This document shows positions 1 to 8,747 of a stretch of 64,000 nt of DNA, piece by piece (position 1 is the stretch's first letter; each line of letters opens with the position of its first letter). The stretch covers positions 868,001 to 932,000 of the forward strand of contig CAWHMD010000002.1 in the NCBI GenBank assembly GCA_963830385.1, given 5' to 3'. The stretch is from Bog-532 sp963830385 (GTDB lineage: Bacteria > Actinomycetota > Actinomycetes > Streptosporangiales > Streptosporangiaceae). The translations under genes were made by a program, and so were the position numbers. The notes below the pieces were generated by a model. It worked only from the letters and a program-made list of their open reading frames with translations, was not told the DNA's origin and did not search any database.

Positions 1-91
1 TGGTCTGGCCGTCGGGAATCTGCAGGTCGAGCGCATCGACCGCTACTGTTCCGCCCGGGTAACGCTTTGTCACACTCTCAAAGGTGATCAA
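1..91 (-). CDS. ABC transporter ATP-binding protein, N-terminal fragment (osmoprotectant type)
   Basis: Only the first 30 codons lie in the window; the gene runs off the left edge. Read on the minus strand from a TTG at 91 the peptide begins LITFESVTKRYPGGTVAVDA, the usual first strand and A-loop tyrosine region of an importer ATPase just before Walker A. The wording is closest to OpuCA/ProV-type glycine betaine or choline ATPases, but that is family resemblance from a short fragment. A GAGG sequence lies about 7 bases before the TTG. An ATG further upstream is in a frame closed by TGA. The gene is divergent from the aromatic amino acid lyase. Confidence 0.6.
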   Translation of the reverse strand, partial: MITFESVTKRYPGGTVAVDALDLQIPDGQT

Positions 92-273
92 GCGCGGGCC
101 TCGCTCATCGTTGGTTACCCCGGTGACTGATCATCGGTCTTTGCCCCGTTGGCGCGTGGACTCACCGTGCCACCAGCATGAATATTTCTCTTCATGCTCT
201 TGAGTCCTGAAGAGGGTGTCAAGGCGACGGCCTGCGGAGTATGCGAAGTTGTTACGTGCAGGGGAAGGTGGTC

Positions 274-1734
274 ATGACGACGGAAACGGACCGGCCGGCG
301 GCGCCCGCGACGCTGGACGGATCGGGCCTGAGCTGCGAAAGGGTGCGGTCGCTGGCTCGCGGCGGCGAGCCCGTGGCGGTGGCCGGGGCCGGCCTCGAGC
401 GAGCCCGGCGGGCCCGCGACGCGGTACACGCGGTGATGGCGACCCAGCCGGTGTATGGCCGGACGACCGGGGTGGGCGCCAACCGCGGCATCGAGGTCGA
501 GGACGGCGGCCACGGCCTGCGCCTGCTGCGCAGCCACGCGGGCGGGGCCGGGCCCCTGCTGGCCGCGCCGCTGGCCCGGGCCATGCTCGTGGTCCGGCTC
601 AACCAGCTGGCGGCGGGCGGCTCCGGGGTCGACCCGGCCCTGCTGACGGCGCTGGCCGAGGTGCTCAACCGGGGGCTGATCCCGCCGGTGCGCACGGTCG
701 GCGCGATCGGCACCGGTGACCTGGGCGCGCTCGCCTCGACCGCGCTGTGCCTGATCGGCGAGCGGCCGTGGCTGGGCGGCCTGGGCGAGACACTGCCGCC
801 GTTCGCGCTCGACCCGGCCGACGCGCTCGCGTTCATGAGCAGCAACGCGGCCACCATCGGCGAGGCCGCGCTGGCCGCGGCCGACCTGTCCGACCTGATC
901 GCCGCCACCCCGGTCGTCGCCGCGCTGTCGTTCCTGGTCGTGCGGGCCTCAGCCGAGCCCTACGCGGTCGCGGTGCAGCGGGCCCGGCCGCACCGGGGCC
1001 AGGCCGAGGTGGCGGCCCGGATGCGGGCGCTGCTGGCCGGCCAGGACGTCCACCAGGCCCGGATCCAGGACCCGTACGGCTACCGGGCGCTGCCCCAGGT
1101 CCACGGGCCGGCCGTGGACGCGGTCCGCGAGCTGCGCGAGGTGCTGGTGGTGGAGATGAACGCGGCGGCCGAAAACCCGCTCGTCGACGCCGCGTCCGGC
1201 CAGGTCATCCACAACGGGAACTTCTACACCGCCTATCTCGGGCTGGCCCTGGACTCGGCCCGGTCGGCGGTGTTCCAGACCGCCGCGCTGTCGGCCGCCC
1301 GGCTCGGCACGCTGGTCGAGCCGGCCATGACCGGGCTGCGGCCGTTCCTGGCCAGCGACGTGCCCGCCAGCTCGGGGGTGCTGGCCCTGGAGTACGTGGC
1401 CCATTCGGCGCTGGCCGACATCCGGCGGCTGGCCTCCCCGGCCGCGCTGGGCACCGCGGTGCTGTCCCGCGGCCTGGAGGAGCAGGCCAACTTCTCCACC
1501 CAGGCGGCCCGGGCGGCCACCGACACCGTGGCCGCGCACCGCATCGTGCTGGCCTGCGAGCTGGTGGCGGCGATCCGGGGGCTGCGGCTGCGCGGCCTGA
1601 CCCCGGCCGCCGGGCCGCTCCGGGACGCCTACGAGCTGGCGGCCCCGGCGCTGGACACCCGGATGGCGGACCGTCCGCTGGACGCCGACATCGACGCGGC
1701 CGAAGGCCTGCTGACCACGCTGGCCCGGCTGTGA
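274..1734 (+). CDS. Aromatic amino acid lyase (HAL/PAL family) with atypical MIO triad
   Basis: A 486-residue member of the histidine/phenylalanine/tyrosine ammonia-lyase superfamily, which eliminates ammonia from aromatic amino acids. Family landmarks are present: the QDPYGYRALPQVHG stretch (family form QDxYSLRxxPQVxG), ENPLVD, and HNGNFYTAYLG. The residues that normally form the MIO electrophile (Ala-Ser-Gly, position 142-144 in bacterial HAL) appear here as Gly146-Thr147-Gly148 inside TVGAIGTGDLGAL. The start at 274 is preceded by GGAAGG; an ATG at 241 is in frame but has no clear ribosome site. No hut genes are nearby, so histidine use is not implied. Specificity is unknown and the substituted triad makes even lyase activity uncertain. 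Confidence 0.85.
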   Translation: MTTETDRPAAPATLDGSGLSCERVRSLARGGEPVAVAGAGLERARRARDAVHAVMATQPVYGRTTGVGANRGIEVEDGGHGLRLLRSHAGGAGPLLAAPLARAMLVVRLNQLAAGGSGVDPALLTALAEVLNRGLIPPVRTVGAIGTGDLGALASTALCLIGERPWLGGLGETLPPFALDPADALAFMSSNAATIGEAALAAADLSDLIAATPVVAALSFLVVRASAEPYAVAVQRARPHRGQAEVAARMRALLAGQDVHQARIQDPYGYRALPQVHGPAVDAVRELREVLVVEMNAAAENPLVDAASGQVIHNGNFYTAYLGLALDSARSAVFQTAALSAARLGTLVEPAMTGLRPFLASDVPASSGVLALEYVAHSALADIRRLASPAALGTAVLSRGLEEQANFSTQAARAATDTVAAHRIVLACELVAAIRGLRLRGLTPAAGPLRDAYELAAPALDTRMADRPLDADIDAAEGLLTTLARL

Positions 1735-1863
1735 CCGGCGCGGATCAGCGGCCCGCCGGCCCATCGCCGCGTTCCTCCCGCGCCTCGGCCGAGCCCCGTG
1801 CGGTCGGACATTTTATAAAAAATTCTGAAAAGGTTACGGCCTGCCGCTGGGCGACGGGCCGGT

Positions 1864-2784
1864 TCACCGGTCCAGGAACACGCTCTGACCAGCCGACAGC
1901 CGCTCGTGCTGGCGCAGCCGTTCCTGCGCCCGGACCGGGTCCGCGTCCGCCATCGCCTGGACGATCACCGCGGTCAGGACGGCCGGGGCCGCGTGCGAGT
2001 CGAACAGCAGCTGGGTGCCGACCCCGGCCGGCAGCAGCACGTCGGCCTCGCGGGCGAACGGCACGAACCGCACGTCGCTGATCACCGCGGTGCGCAGGCC
2101 GAGCTGGCGGGCGAACCGCAGGGCCTGCACGGTCTCGGCCGGGTAGCGCGGCAGCGCGAAGCCGACCAGCCACTTCCCGCCCGCCTCGCTGACGTGGAGC
2201 AATGCGTCAAACACGACGCTGCCGCCGAACGTCAGGCAGCGCACGTCCGGGTGGATGCGGCGGGCGGCGTAGGCGAAGTACTCGGCCAGCGGGGCCGAGA
2301 TGCGCAGGCCGAGCACGGCCAGCGGCACCGAGGCGGCCAGCTCCCGGGCCAGCTCGGTGACCACCCGGGTGTCGGCCAGCAGGTCCTGCAGGGCGTGCAG
2401 GTTGGCGATCTCGGCCGCCACCGCCGCCTGCATCGGGTTGCCGGCGCCGTCGGCCGCGGCCGCCCCGGAGGCCGGGGCGCCCCCGGCGCCCGGGACATCC
2501 AGCGCGATCTCACGCAGCGCGTCCCGGAAGGCGGGATAGCCAGAGAACCCGAGCGCGGCCGCGAACCGGGTCACCGACGGCTGGCTGACCCCGGCCCGGC
2601 GGGCCAGCACCACGCTGGACAGGAAGGCCGCGTCGGGCATGTGATCGAGAAGGTACTGCGCGATGCGACGCTGCGCGGGGGACAGGCGGCGCCCGTCCAG
2701 CAGCGTCAGCAGTGCGTCAGCGGTGACGCTCTGGCCGCGGCCCTCCATCGCCCCTCGCTCGCCGGCGTGTACAGATTCATTCAC
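1864..2784 (-). CDS. MurR/RpiR-family transcriptional regulator
   Basis: A regulator of about 306 residues with an N-terminal HTH_6 domain (helix-turn-helix around LARRAGVSQPSVTRFAAALG, residues 65-85) and a C-terminal SIS sugar-isomerase-like domain (residues about 145-290). SIS domains of this family usually sense phosphosugars. The gene is convergent with the aromatic amino acid lyase and divergent from the glycosyltransferase. The GTG at 2784 gives the longest product; an ATG at 2748 has a closer AGGGG and is the alternative start. A GCATG-N4-CATGC inverted repeat just upstream is a candidate autoregulatory site. Confidence 0.85.
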   Translation of the reverse strand: MNESVHAGERGAMEGRGQSVTADALLTLLDGRRLSPAQRRIAQYLLDHMPDAAFLSSVVLARRAGVSQPSVTRFAAALGFSGYPAFRDALREIALDVPGAGGAPASGAAAADGAGNPMQAAVAAEIANLHALQDLLADTRVVTELARELAASVPLAVLGLRISAPLAEYFAYAARRIHPDVRCLTFGGSVVFDALLHVSEAGGKWLVGFALPRYPAETVQALRFARQLGLRTAVISDVRFVPFAREADVLLPAGVGTQLLFDSHAAPAVLTAVIVQAMADADPVRAQERLRQHERLSAGQSVFLDR

Positions 2785-2797
2785 ATCGTAAGTTCTC

Positions 2798-2811
2798 GCA
2801 TGGATTCATGC
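2798..2811. promoter_or_regulatory. Inverted repeat upstream of the RpiR gene, candidate operator
   Basis: GCATG, four bases, CATGC: a perfect five-base inverted repeat 14 bases before the GTG start of the RpiR regulator, in the region shared with the divergent glycosyltransferase gene. Autoregulation is common in the family; binding here is inference from position and symmetry only. Confidence 0.3.
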
Positions 2812-2978
2812 CAGAGTCCGTTTGCAGCCGTGTACGTCCATGTAACCAGGGTCCCGGGCGCCCCTGGCTTCGCATCCGTGCCCGCACTACTGGGTGGTAA
2901 TGTTCGCCCCCTAGGATTTCTCAGGACCCCCCGGCAACGCTGGGTACGCCGGCCGCAGCGGACGAGGATGGTGAACCT

Positions 2979-4274
2979 GTGAGCCTCGGAAGCCGTCCGC
3001 TCCGGGTGGCGCTGCTGTCCTACCGGAGCAAGGCCTACTGCGGCGGCCAGGGCGTCTACGTCCGCCATCTGAGCCGGGAGCTGGCCGCGCTCGGCCACAC
3101 GGTCGAGGTGTTCTCCGGCCAGCCCTACCCCGACCTGGACCCGGGCCCGGTGCTGCGGGCAGTCCCCAGCCTGGACCTGTACCGGGACGAAGACCCGTTC
3201 CGCACGCCCCGCCGGGACGAGTACCGCGACTGGGTGGACGTGCTGGAGACCGCCACCATGTGGACCGGCGGGTTCCCCGAGCCGCTGACGTTCAGCGTGC
3301 GGGCGCTGCGGGCGCTGCGGGAACGGCGGGCCGACTTCGACGTGGTGCACGACAACCAGGGCCTCGGCTACGGGCTGCTCGGCGTCCCCCGGCTCGGCCT
3401 GCCCCTGGTGACCAGCATCCACCACCCGATCAGCGTGGACCGGAAGATCGAGCTGGACGCGACCCGGGGCCTGGCCCGGCTGTCCAAGCGCCGCTGGTAC
3501 GGGTTCGTCCGCATGCAGGCCCGGGTGGCCCGGCAGGTGGCGCGGGCCGGCCCGGTCATCACCGTGTCCGAGTCCTCGCGCCGTGACATCTACCGTGATT
3601 TCCGGCTCCGGCCGGACAGCGTCGCCATCGTCCCGCTGGGCGTCGACACCCGGCTGTTCCATCCGCGCGGCACCCCCCGGGTGGCGGGCCGCATCGTCGC
3701 CGTGGCCAGTGCCGACTCGCCGGTCAAGGGCCTGCCGGTGCTGCTGCGGGCGGTGGCGAAGGTGGCCACCGAGCGGGACGTGCGGCTGGTCGTGGTGGGC
3801 CAGGCGTCGGCCGGCGGCCCGACGATGAGGCTGATCGCGGAGCTGTCGCTGGCCGACCGGGTCCGGTTCACGTCCGGGCTCAGCGACGAGGACCTGGCCG
3901 CGCTGCTGGCCAGCGCCGAGACCGCGGTGGTGCCGTCGCTGTACGAGGGCTTCTCGCTGCCCGCGGTCGAGCACATGGCGTCGGGCACGCCGCTGGTGGC
4001 CAGCCGGGCGGGGGCGCTGCCGGAGGTCACCGGGGACGCCGCCGTGCTGGTCACGCCGGGCGACCCGGAGGAACTGGCGGCGGCGCTGCGGCGGCTGCAT
4101 GACTCGGCCCCCGAGCGGGAACGGTTGTCGCGGCAGGCGTGGCTGCGGGTACAGGAGCGGTTCGCCTGGCCGGCGGTGGCGCAGGCCACCGCGGACCTTT
4201 ACCGGCAGGCCATCGCCCGGCGCGGCCCGGGGCACGGCGGAGGGCACGGCGGGGGGAGAACGGCACCTTGCTGA
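2979..4274 (+). CDS. Glycosyltransferase family 4 (GT-B fold)
   Basis: A 431-residue retaining GT-B glycosyltransferase. The N-terminal acceptor domain starts with RVALLSYRSKAYCGGQGVYV, including the glycine-rich loop of GT4 enzymes. The C-terminal donor domain carries VPLGVDTRLF, the SPVKG loop and PSLYEGFSLPAVEHMASGTP, the E-x7-E nucleotide-sugar motif. The last 15 or so residues are Gly/His rich. It is the first of three coupled genes: its stop overlaps the methyltransferase start, and the terpene-cyclase-like gene follows. The cluster suggests glycosylation and methylation of a shared lipid or small molecule; donor and acceptor are unknown. Confidence 0.88.
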   Translation: MSLGSRPLRVALLSYRSKAYCGGQGVYVRHLSRELAALGHTVEVFSGQPYPDLDPGPVLRAVPSLDLYRDEDPFRTPRRDEYRDWVDVLETATMWTGGFPEPLTFSVRALRALRERRADFDVVHDNQGLGYGLLGVPRLGLPLVTSIHHPISVDRKIELDATRGLARLSKRRWYGFVRMQARVARQVARAGPVITVSESSRRDIYRDFRLRPDSVAIVPLGVDTRLFHPRGTPRVAGRIVAVASADSPVKGLPVLLRAVAKVATERDVRLVVVGQASAGGPTMRLIAELSLADRVRFTSGLSDEDLAALLASAETAVVPSLYEGFSLPAVEHMASGTPLVASRAGALPEVTGDAAVLVTPGDPEELAAALRRLHDSAPERERLSRQAWLRVQERFAWPAVAQATADLYRQAIARRGPGHGGGHGGGRTAPC

Positions 4275-4981
4275 CGGTCGACTACAACCGGCTGCAGATC
4301 GCCCCGGGCGACCGGGTCCTGGACGTGGGCTGCGGGAACGGGCGGCACGCGTACGAGGCCTACCGGCGCGGCGCCCGGATCGTCGCGTTCGACCTGGACC
4401 GCCAGGAGCTGGCGGCGGTGTCCGGGATGTGCGGCGCGATGCGGGCCGAGGGCGAGGCCCCGCCGGCGGCGGGCAGCGCGGCGGTGTCCGGCGACGCCAC
4501 CCGGCTGCCGTTCGCGGACGGCTCGTTCGACCGGGTCATCGCGGCCGAGGTGTTCGAGCACATCCTCGACGACCAGCGGGCCATGAACGAGGTGGCCCGG
4601 GTGCTGCGGCCCGGCGGCGTGCTGGCGGTCACCGTGCCGGCCTGGCTGCCCGAGCGGATCTGCTGGGGCCTGTCCCGCGAGTACCACGAGGTGCCGGGCG
4701 GCCACGTGCGCATCTACACCCGGCTGGAGCTGGAGGCCAAGCTGCGGCGGGCCGGGTTCGAGATCGGCGGCCACCACCACGCGCACGGCCTGCACTCCCC
4801 CTACTGGTGGCTGAAATGCCTGGTCGGGGTGGGCAACGACGACCACCCGGCCGCCAAGGCGTACCACCGGATGCTGGTCTGGGACATCATGAAGCAGCCG
4901 GCCGCCACCCGGCTGGCCGAGCAGGCGCTCAACCCGCTGATCGGCAAGAGCGTGGTCGTGTACGCGGCCCTGCACTCGTGA
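4268..4981 (+). CDS. Class I SAM-dependent methyltransferase
   Basis: About 237 residues with a Rossmann methyltransferase fold. Motif I is VLDVGCGNGRHAYEA, the acidic residue ending strand 2 is in IVAFDLD, and post-I/II elements are GDATRLPFADGSFD and VLRPGGVLAVTVP (Methyltransf_11 type). I place the start at TTG 4268, since a GGGGAG lies about 9 bases upstream and motif I follows at a normal distance; longer frames run back into the glycosyltransferase. The start overlaps the upstream stop and the end overlaps the next start by GTGA, so the three genes should be translated together. Substrate not predictable. Confidence 0.85.
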   Translation: MLTVDYNRLQIAPGDRVLDVGCGNGRHAYEAYRRGARIVAFDLDRQELAAVSGMCGAMRAEGEAPPAAGSAAVSGDATRLPFADGSFDRVIAAEVFEHILDDQRAMNEVARVLRPGGVLAVTVPAWLPERICWGLSREYHEVPGGHVRIYTRLELEAKLRRAGFEIGGHHHAHGLHSPYWWLKCLVGVGNDDHPAAKAYHRMLVWDIMKQPAATRLAEQALNPLIGKSVVVYAALHS

Positions 4982-6069
4982 CCCCGGGCGTGCCCGGCGT
5001 GCTCGGCGCGGACGCCCTGCGGGCGACCGCGGGCAGCATCGCCGCCGTGCAGGAACCGTCCGGGGCGATCGGCTGGCCCGACGGCCACGTGGACGTCTGG
5101 GACCACGTGGAGTGCGCGATGGCGCTGAGCGTGGCCGGGCTGCCGGGGCCGGCCCGGCGGGCGTACGACTGGCTGCGGCGGGCGCAGCGGGCCGACGGCT
5201 CGTGGCCGCGCACGATCGTGGCCGGGGCCGTGACCGACCCGGCCGCCGAGAGCAACCACGCCGCCTACGTGGCGGTCGGGGTCTGGCACGAGCTCCAGGT
5301 CACCGGCGACGACGGGTTCGCGGCCCGGCTGTGGCCGACGGTCCGCCGGGCCGTCGACTGGGTGCTCGACCTGCAGGCGCCGGGCGGGGAGATCGCCTGG
5401 GAGCGCGACGCCGACGGCGTGCCCGGCCGCCACGCGCTGCTGACCGGCTGCTCCAGCATCCACCAGAGCCTGCGCTGCGCGGTGGCGCTGGCCGACTACG
5501 TGGGCCAGCCCCAGCCGGACTGGGAGCTGGCGGCCGACCAGCTGGCCCACGCGGTGGCCTGGCACCCGGGCGCGTTCGCGGACAAGGGCCGGTTCTCGAT
5601 GGACTGGTACTACCCGGTGCTGGGCGGCGTGCTGCGCGGCCCGGCCGCGGCCGACCGGCTGGCGGCCGGCTGGGACACGTTCGTGGTGCCGGGCCTGGGC
5701 GTGCGCTGCGTGGACGACCAGCCCTGGGTGACCGGGGCGGAGACCTGCGAGCTGGTGCTGGCCCTGCACGCGGCCGGGCAGACCGCGGCCGCCACCGAGC
5801 TGTTCGCCGACGTCCAGCACCTGCGGGGGGCCGACGGGTCCTACTGGACCGGCTGGCAGTTCGCCAGCCAGCAGCACTACCCGGCCGAGCGCAGCGCCTG
5901 GACGGCGGCGGCGGTGATCCTGGCCGCGGACGCGCTGTCCGGCACGACCGGCGGCGCCAGCGTGTTCGCCGACGCCGGCGGGGCAGGCGTCACCGGCCGC
6001 GCGGATGACGGCTGTGAGTGCGCGGCCGGCTCAGCCGAGGGACGGGCGGGAGCGTTCGAGCACCCGTAG
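4978..6069 (+). CDS. Prenyltransferase/terpene-cyclase-like alpha-alpha toroid protein
   Basis: About 363 residues with the repeated helical pattern of squalene-cyclase and protein-prenyltransferase toroids, including QW-type repeats such as AQRADGSWP and RGADGSYWTGW. I see no DxDD acid motif of class II terpene cyclases and no DDxxD, so cyclase chemistry is not supported. Actinobacterial relatives are usually annotated simply as prenyltransferase. The GTG start overlaps the upstream stop by four bases. The 3' end overlaps the convergent aminotransferase-methyltransferase gene by 39 bases. With the neighbouring glycosyltransferase and methyltransferase it probably acts on, or binds, an isoprenoid or glycolipid; this is inference from context. 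Confidence 0.75.
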   Translation: MTPGVPGVLGADALRATAGSIAAVQEPSGAIGWPDGHVDVWDHVECAMALSVAGLPGPARRAYDWLRRAQRADGSWPRTIVAGAVTDPAAESNHAAYVAVGVWHELQVTGDDGFAARLWPTVRRAVDWVLDLQAPGGEIAWERDADGVPGRHALLTGCSSIHQSLRCAVALADYVGQPQPDWELAADQLAHAVAWHPGAFADKGRFSMDWYYPVLGGVLRGPAAADRLAAGWDTFVVPGLGVRCVDDQPWVTGAETCELVLALHAAGQTAAATELFADVQHLRGADGSYWTGWQFASQQHYPAERSAWTAAAVILAADALSGTTGGASVFADAGGAGVTGRADDGCECAAGSAEGRAGAFEHP

Positions 6070-7872
6070 CGACCCGGCCGCCCGGATCTCGGTGAACTCT
6101 TCGGACTCGAGCGCCCGCTGGTAGATGCGGTAGGGCGCCTGGCCGCCGTCGGCCGGGTCCGGGAACACGTCGTGGATGACCAGCGCGCCGCCCAGGGTGA
6201 CCCAGCGCGCCCAGCCCTCGTAGTCGGCCTCGGCCGCCTCGTCGGTGTGCCCGCCGTCGATGAAGACCATGCCCAGCAGCGCCCGCCAGGACCGGGCGAC
6301 CTGCGCCGACCGGCCGATGATGGCGATCACGTCGTCCTCCAGCCCGGCCGCCGCGATCGTGGCCCGGAACTGCGGCAGCGTGTCGATCCGGCCGGTGCGC
6401 GGATCGACCAGCGAGCTGTCGTGGTACTCCCAGCCCTCCTGGTGCTCCTCGGACCCGTGGTGGTGGTCGACGGTGAACACGGTCTGGCTGAACGTCCGGG
6501 CGGCGGCGGCCAGGTAGATGGTGGACTTGCCGCAGTAGGTGCCGATCTCCATGACCGGGCCGACCGGGGCGTAGGCGAGCGCGGTCTCGTACAGGGCCAG
6601 CCCCTCGTCGGGGGGCATGAAGCCCTTGGCCGCCTCGGCGGCGCGGAACAGTTCGGGGTCCATGGTCCCTGGGGCGTGGGTGACGGAGGTCGCGGGCGCG
6701 GCGGCGGCCGGCCGCTGGAGGGCGGACAGGCGGGTCAGCGCCTCCTTCAGCACCTCCGGGCGCTTGCAGAAGGTGAACCGGACCTGGGTCCGGCCCGCCT
6801 CGCGGTCGTCGTAGAACACCGCGCTGGGGATGGCCACCACCCCGGCCCGTTCCGGCAGCCGGGCGCAGAACTCGATCCCGTCGGTCTCTCCCAGCGCCGC
6901 GACGTCGGTGGTGACGAAGTAGGTGCCGTCGGTGGGGTAGACCTCGAACCCGAGGCCGGCCAGGCCCTCGCTGAGCAGGTCACGCTTCATCCGCAGGTCG
7001 TCGCGCAGGTCGGTGAAGTACTGGTCGGGCTGGCCGAGGGCGGCGGCGATCGCGTACTGGAACGGGCCGCCGCTGACGTAGGTCAGGAACTGCTTGGCCG
7101 CCCGGACGGCGGACACCAGCTCCGGCTGCCCGGTCACCCAGCCGATCTTCCAGCCGGTGAAGGAAAATGTCTTGCCGCCCGAGCTGATCGACACGGTCCG
7201 TTCCGGCATCCCCGGCAGCGTCGCGATCGGCACGTGCTCCCCGGTGTAGACCAGGTGCTCGTAGACCTCGTCGGTGACGACCAGCAGGTCGTGCTCGACC
7301 GCGATCCGGGCGATCCCGGCCAGCTCGTCGCGGGTGAACACCGCCCCGGTCGGGTTGTGCGGGGAGTTGAGCAGGATCAGCCGGGTCCGCGGGGTGATGG
7401 CGGCCTTGAGCGCCACCAGGTCGGGGCGGAAGCCCGGCGGCCGCAGCGTGACCGGTACCCGGGTGCCGCCCGCCATCGCGATCGAGGCGGCGTAGGAGTC
7501 GTAGTACGGCTCGAACGCGATGACCTCGTCGCCCGGCTCGACCAGGGCGAGCATGGTAGCGGCGATGGCCTCGGTCGCCCCGGCGGTGACCAGGACCTCG
7601 CTGTCCGGGTCGTACTCCAGGCCGTAGAACCGGCGCTGGTGATCCACGATGGCCACCCGCAGGTCGGGCACGCCGGGGCCGGGCGGGTACTGGTTGCCCC
7701 GGCCGTCCAGGACCGCGTCGGCGGCCACCTGGGCCACGGCGGCCGGGCCGTCGGTGTCCGGGAAGCCCTGGCCGAGGTTGACGGAGCCGGTTCGCACCGC
7801 CAGCGCCGACATCTCGGCGAAGATCGTGGTGCCCATGCCGATGAGGCGCTGGCTCAGCAGTGGTCTGCGCAC
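6031..7872 (-). CDS. Fused class I aminotransferase and class I methyltransferase
   Basis: One open frame of 613 residues encodes two enzymes. Residues 1-395 are a fold-type I PLP aminotransferase of the kynurenine/glutamine transaminase group: LGQGFPDTDGP near the N-terminus, SPHNPTGAVF, VVTDEVYEHL, and the PLP lysine in SSGGKTFSFTGWKIGW. After a Pro/Ala linker, residues 404-613 are a Methyltransf_24-type SAM domain with VMEIGTYCGKSTIYLA and FIDGGHTDEA. Met404 could be an internal start, but only a weak GGG precedes it. The methyltransferase part lies next to the glycosyltransferase cluster on the opposite strand. The start at GTG 7872 matches the usual family N-terminus. Either a true fusion or readthrough of two genes. 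Confidence 0.85.
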   Translation of the reverse strand: MRRPLLSQRLIGMGTTIFAEMSALAVRTGSVNLGQGFPDTDGPAAVAQVAADAVLDGRGNQYPPGPGVPDLRVAIVDHQRRFYGLEYDPDSEVLVTAGATEAIAATMLALVEPGDEVIAFEPYYDSYAASIAMAGGTRVPVTLRPPGFRPDLVALKAAITPRTRLILLNSPHNPTGAVFTRDELAGIARIAVEHDLLVVTDEVYEHLVYTGEHVPIATLPGMPERTVSISSGGKTFSFTGWKIGWVTGQPELVSAVRAAKQFLTYVSGGPFQYAIAAALGQPDQYFTDLRDDLRMKRDLLSEGLAGLGFEVYPTDGTYFVTTDVAALGETDGIEFCARLPERAGVVAIPSAVFYDDREAGRTQVRFTFCKRPEVLKEALTRLSALQRPAAAAPATSVTHAPGTMDPELFRAAEAAKGFMPPDEGLALYETALAYAPVGPVMEIGTYCGKSTIYLAAAARTFSQTVFTVDHHHGSEEHQEGWEYHDSSLVDPRTGRIDTLPQFRATIAAAGLEDDVIAIIGRSAQVARSWRALLGMVFIDGGHTDEAAEADYEGWARWVTLGGALVIHDVFPDPADGGQAPYRIYQRALESEEFTEIRAAGSLRVLERSRPSLG

Positions 7873-7946
7873 CCGACCATGACATCATGCCCGCGGCCTG
7901 CCCGTGGCCTGGGCCGCGTCTTGCCCGGCGTTCTAGGCTGGGCGGT

Positions 7947-8747
7947 ATGCGAGTCGCGCTCTGCCAGATCCCGGTCAGCTCCAAGCCGACGGTCAACCTG
8001 GTCCGGGTCCGTGAGGCCCTGGCCGAGGCGGCCGCCCAGCATGCCGACCTGGCCGTTTTCCCGGAGGCCACCCAGATCCGGTTCGGCTGCGACCCGCGGC
8101 CGGTGGCGGCGCCCCCGGCCGGCCTGTTTGGCTCGTCGCTGGCCGCGGCGGCCGCCGAGGCCGGGGTGGCGCTGATCGCCGGGATCTTCACCCCGTCGCC
8201 GGACGGGCGTGTGCACAACACGGCCGTGGCCTTCGACGCCAGCGGTGAGCTGGTCGCCGCCTACAACAAGCTGCACCTGTTCGACGCGTTCGGCCAGCAG
8301 GAGTCGGCCCTGATCGCGCCGGGTGACGAGGTGGTCGTGGCCAAGCTGGCCGGGCTCAGCGTCGGCCTGCAGATCTGTTACGACCTGCGTTTCCCGGAGC
8401 TCACCCGCACCCTGACCGGCCGCGGCGCCGACCTGATCGTGATGCCCGCCGCCTGGGGTGCGGGCCTGTTCAAGGAAGAGCACTGGATCACGCTGGCCCG
8501 CGCCCGGGCCATCGAGAACACCGTGTGGGTGGCGGCCGCGGGCCAGGTGCCCGACCCGGACGAGGAGCCCACCCGCGCCCCCACCGGCGTCGGCCGCAGC
8601 GTGCTGATCGACCCGATGGGCACGGTCCGGCTCGACCTGGGGCCGTTCCCGGGGGTGGGAGTCGCGGAGGTCGACACCGGCTTCACCGCCCAGGTGCGCC
8701 GGTCGATCCCGAGCCTGGAGCACCGCCGCCCAGACGTGCTCGGCTGA
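7947..8747 (+). CDS. Carbon-nitrogen hydrolase (nitrilase superfamily)
   Basis: A 266-residue nitrilase-superfamily amidohydrolase with the Glu-Lys-Cys triad visible: Glu in VFPEATQ, Lys in YNKLHLFDAFG and Cys in GLQICYDLRFPEL. The wording resembles omega-amidase and deaminated-glutathione amidase members, which act on alpha-keto acid amides made by glutamine transaminases. That would fit the transaminase 75 bases away on the other strand, but the pairing is inference. The ATG at 7947 begins MRVALCQIPV, the standard first strand of the family. Its 3' end overlaps the convergent second nitrilase by 65 bases. Confidence 0.88.
   Translation: MRVALCQIPVSSKPTVNLVRVREALAEAAAQHADLAVFPEATQIRFGCDPRPVAAPPAGLFGSSLAAAAAEAGVALIAGIFTPSPDGRVHNTAVAFDASGELVAAYNKLHLFDAFGQQESALIAPGDEVVVAKLAGLSVGLQICYDLRFPELTRTLTGRGADLIVMPAAWGAGLFKEEHWITLARARAIENTVWVAAAGQVPDPDEEPTRAPTGVGRSVLIDPMGTVRLDLGPFPGVGVAEVDTGFTAQVRRSIPSLEHRRPDVLG

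Noticed and set aside
241..719. Several long overlapping open frames on both strands across the lyase gene
   Set aside because: High GC makes non-coding frames stay open; only the frame with lyase motifs has a ribosome site and family similarity.
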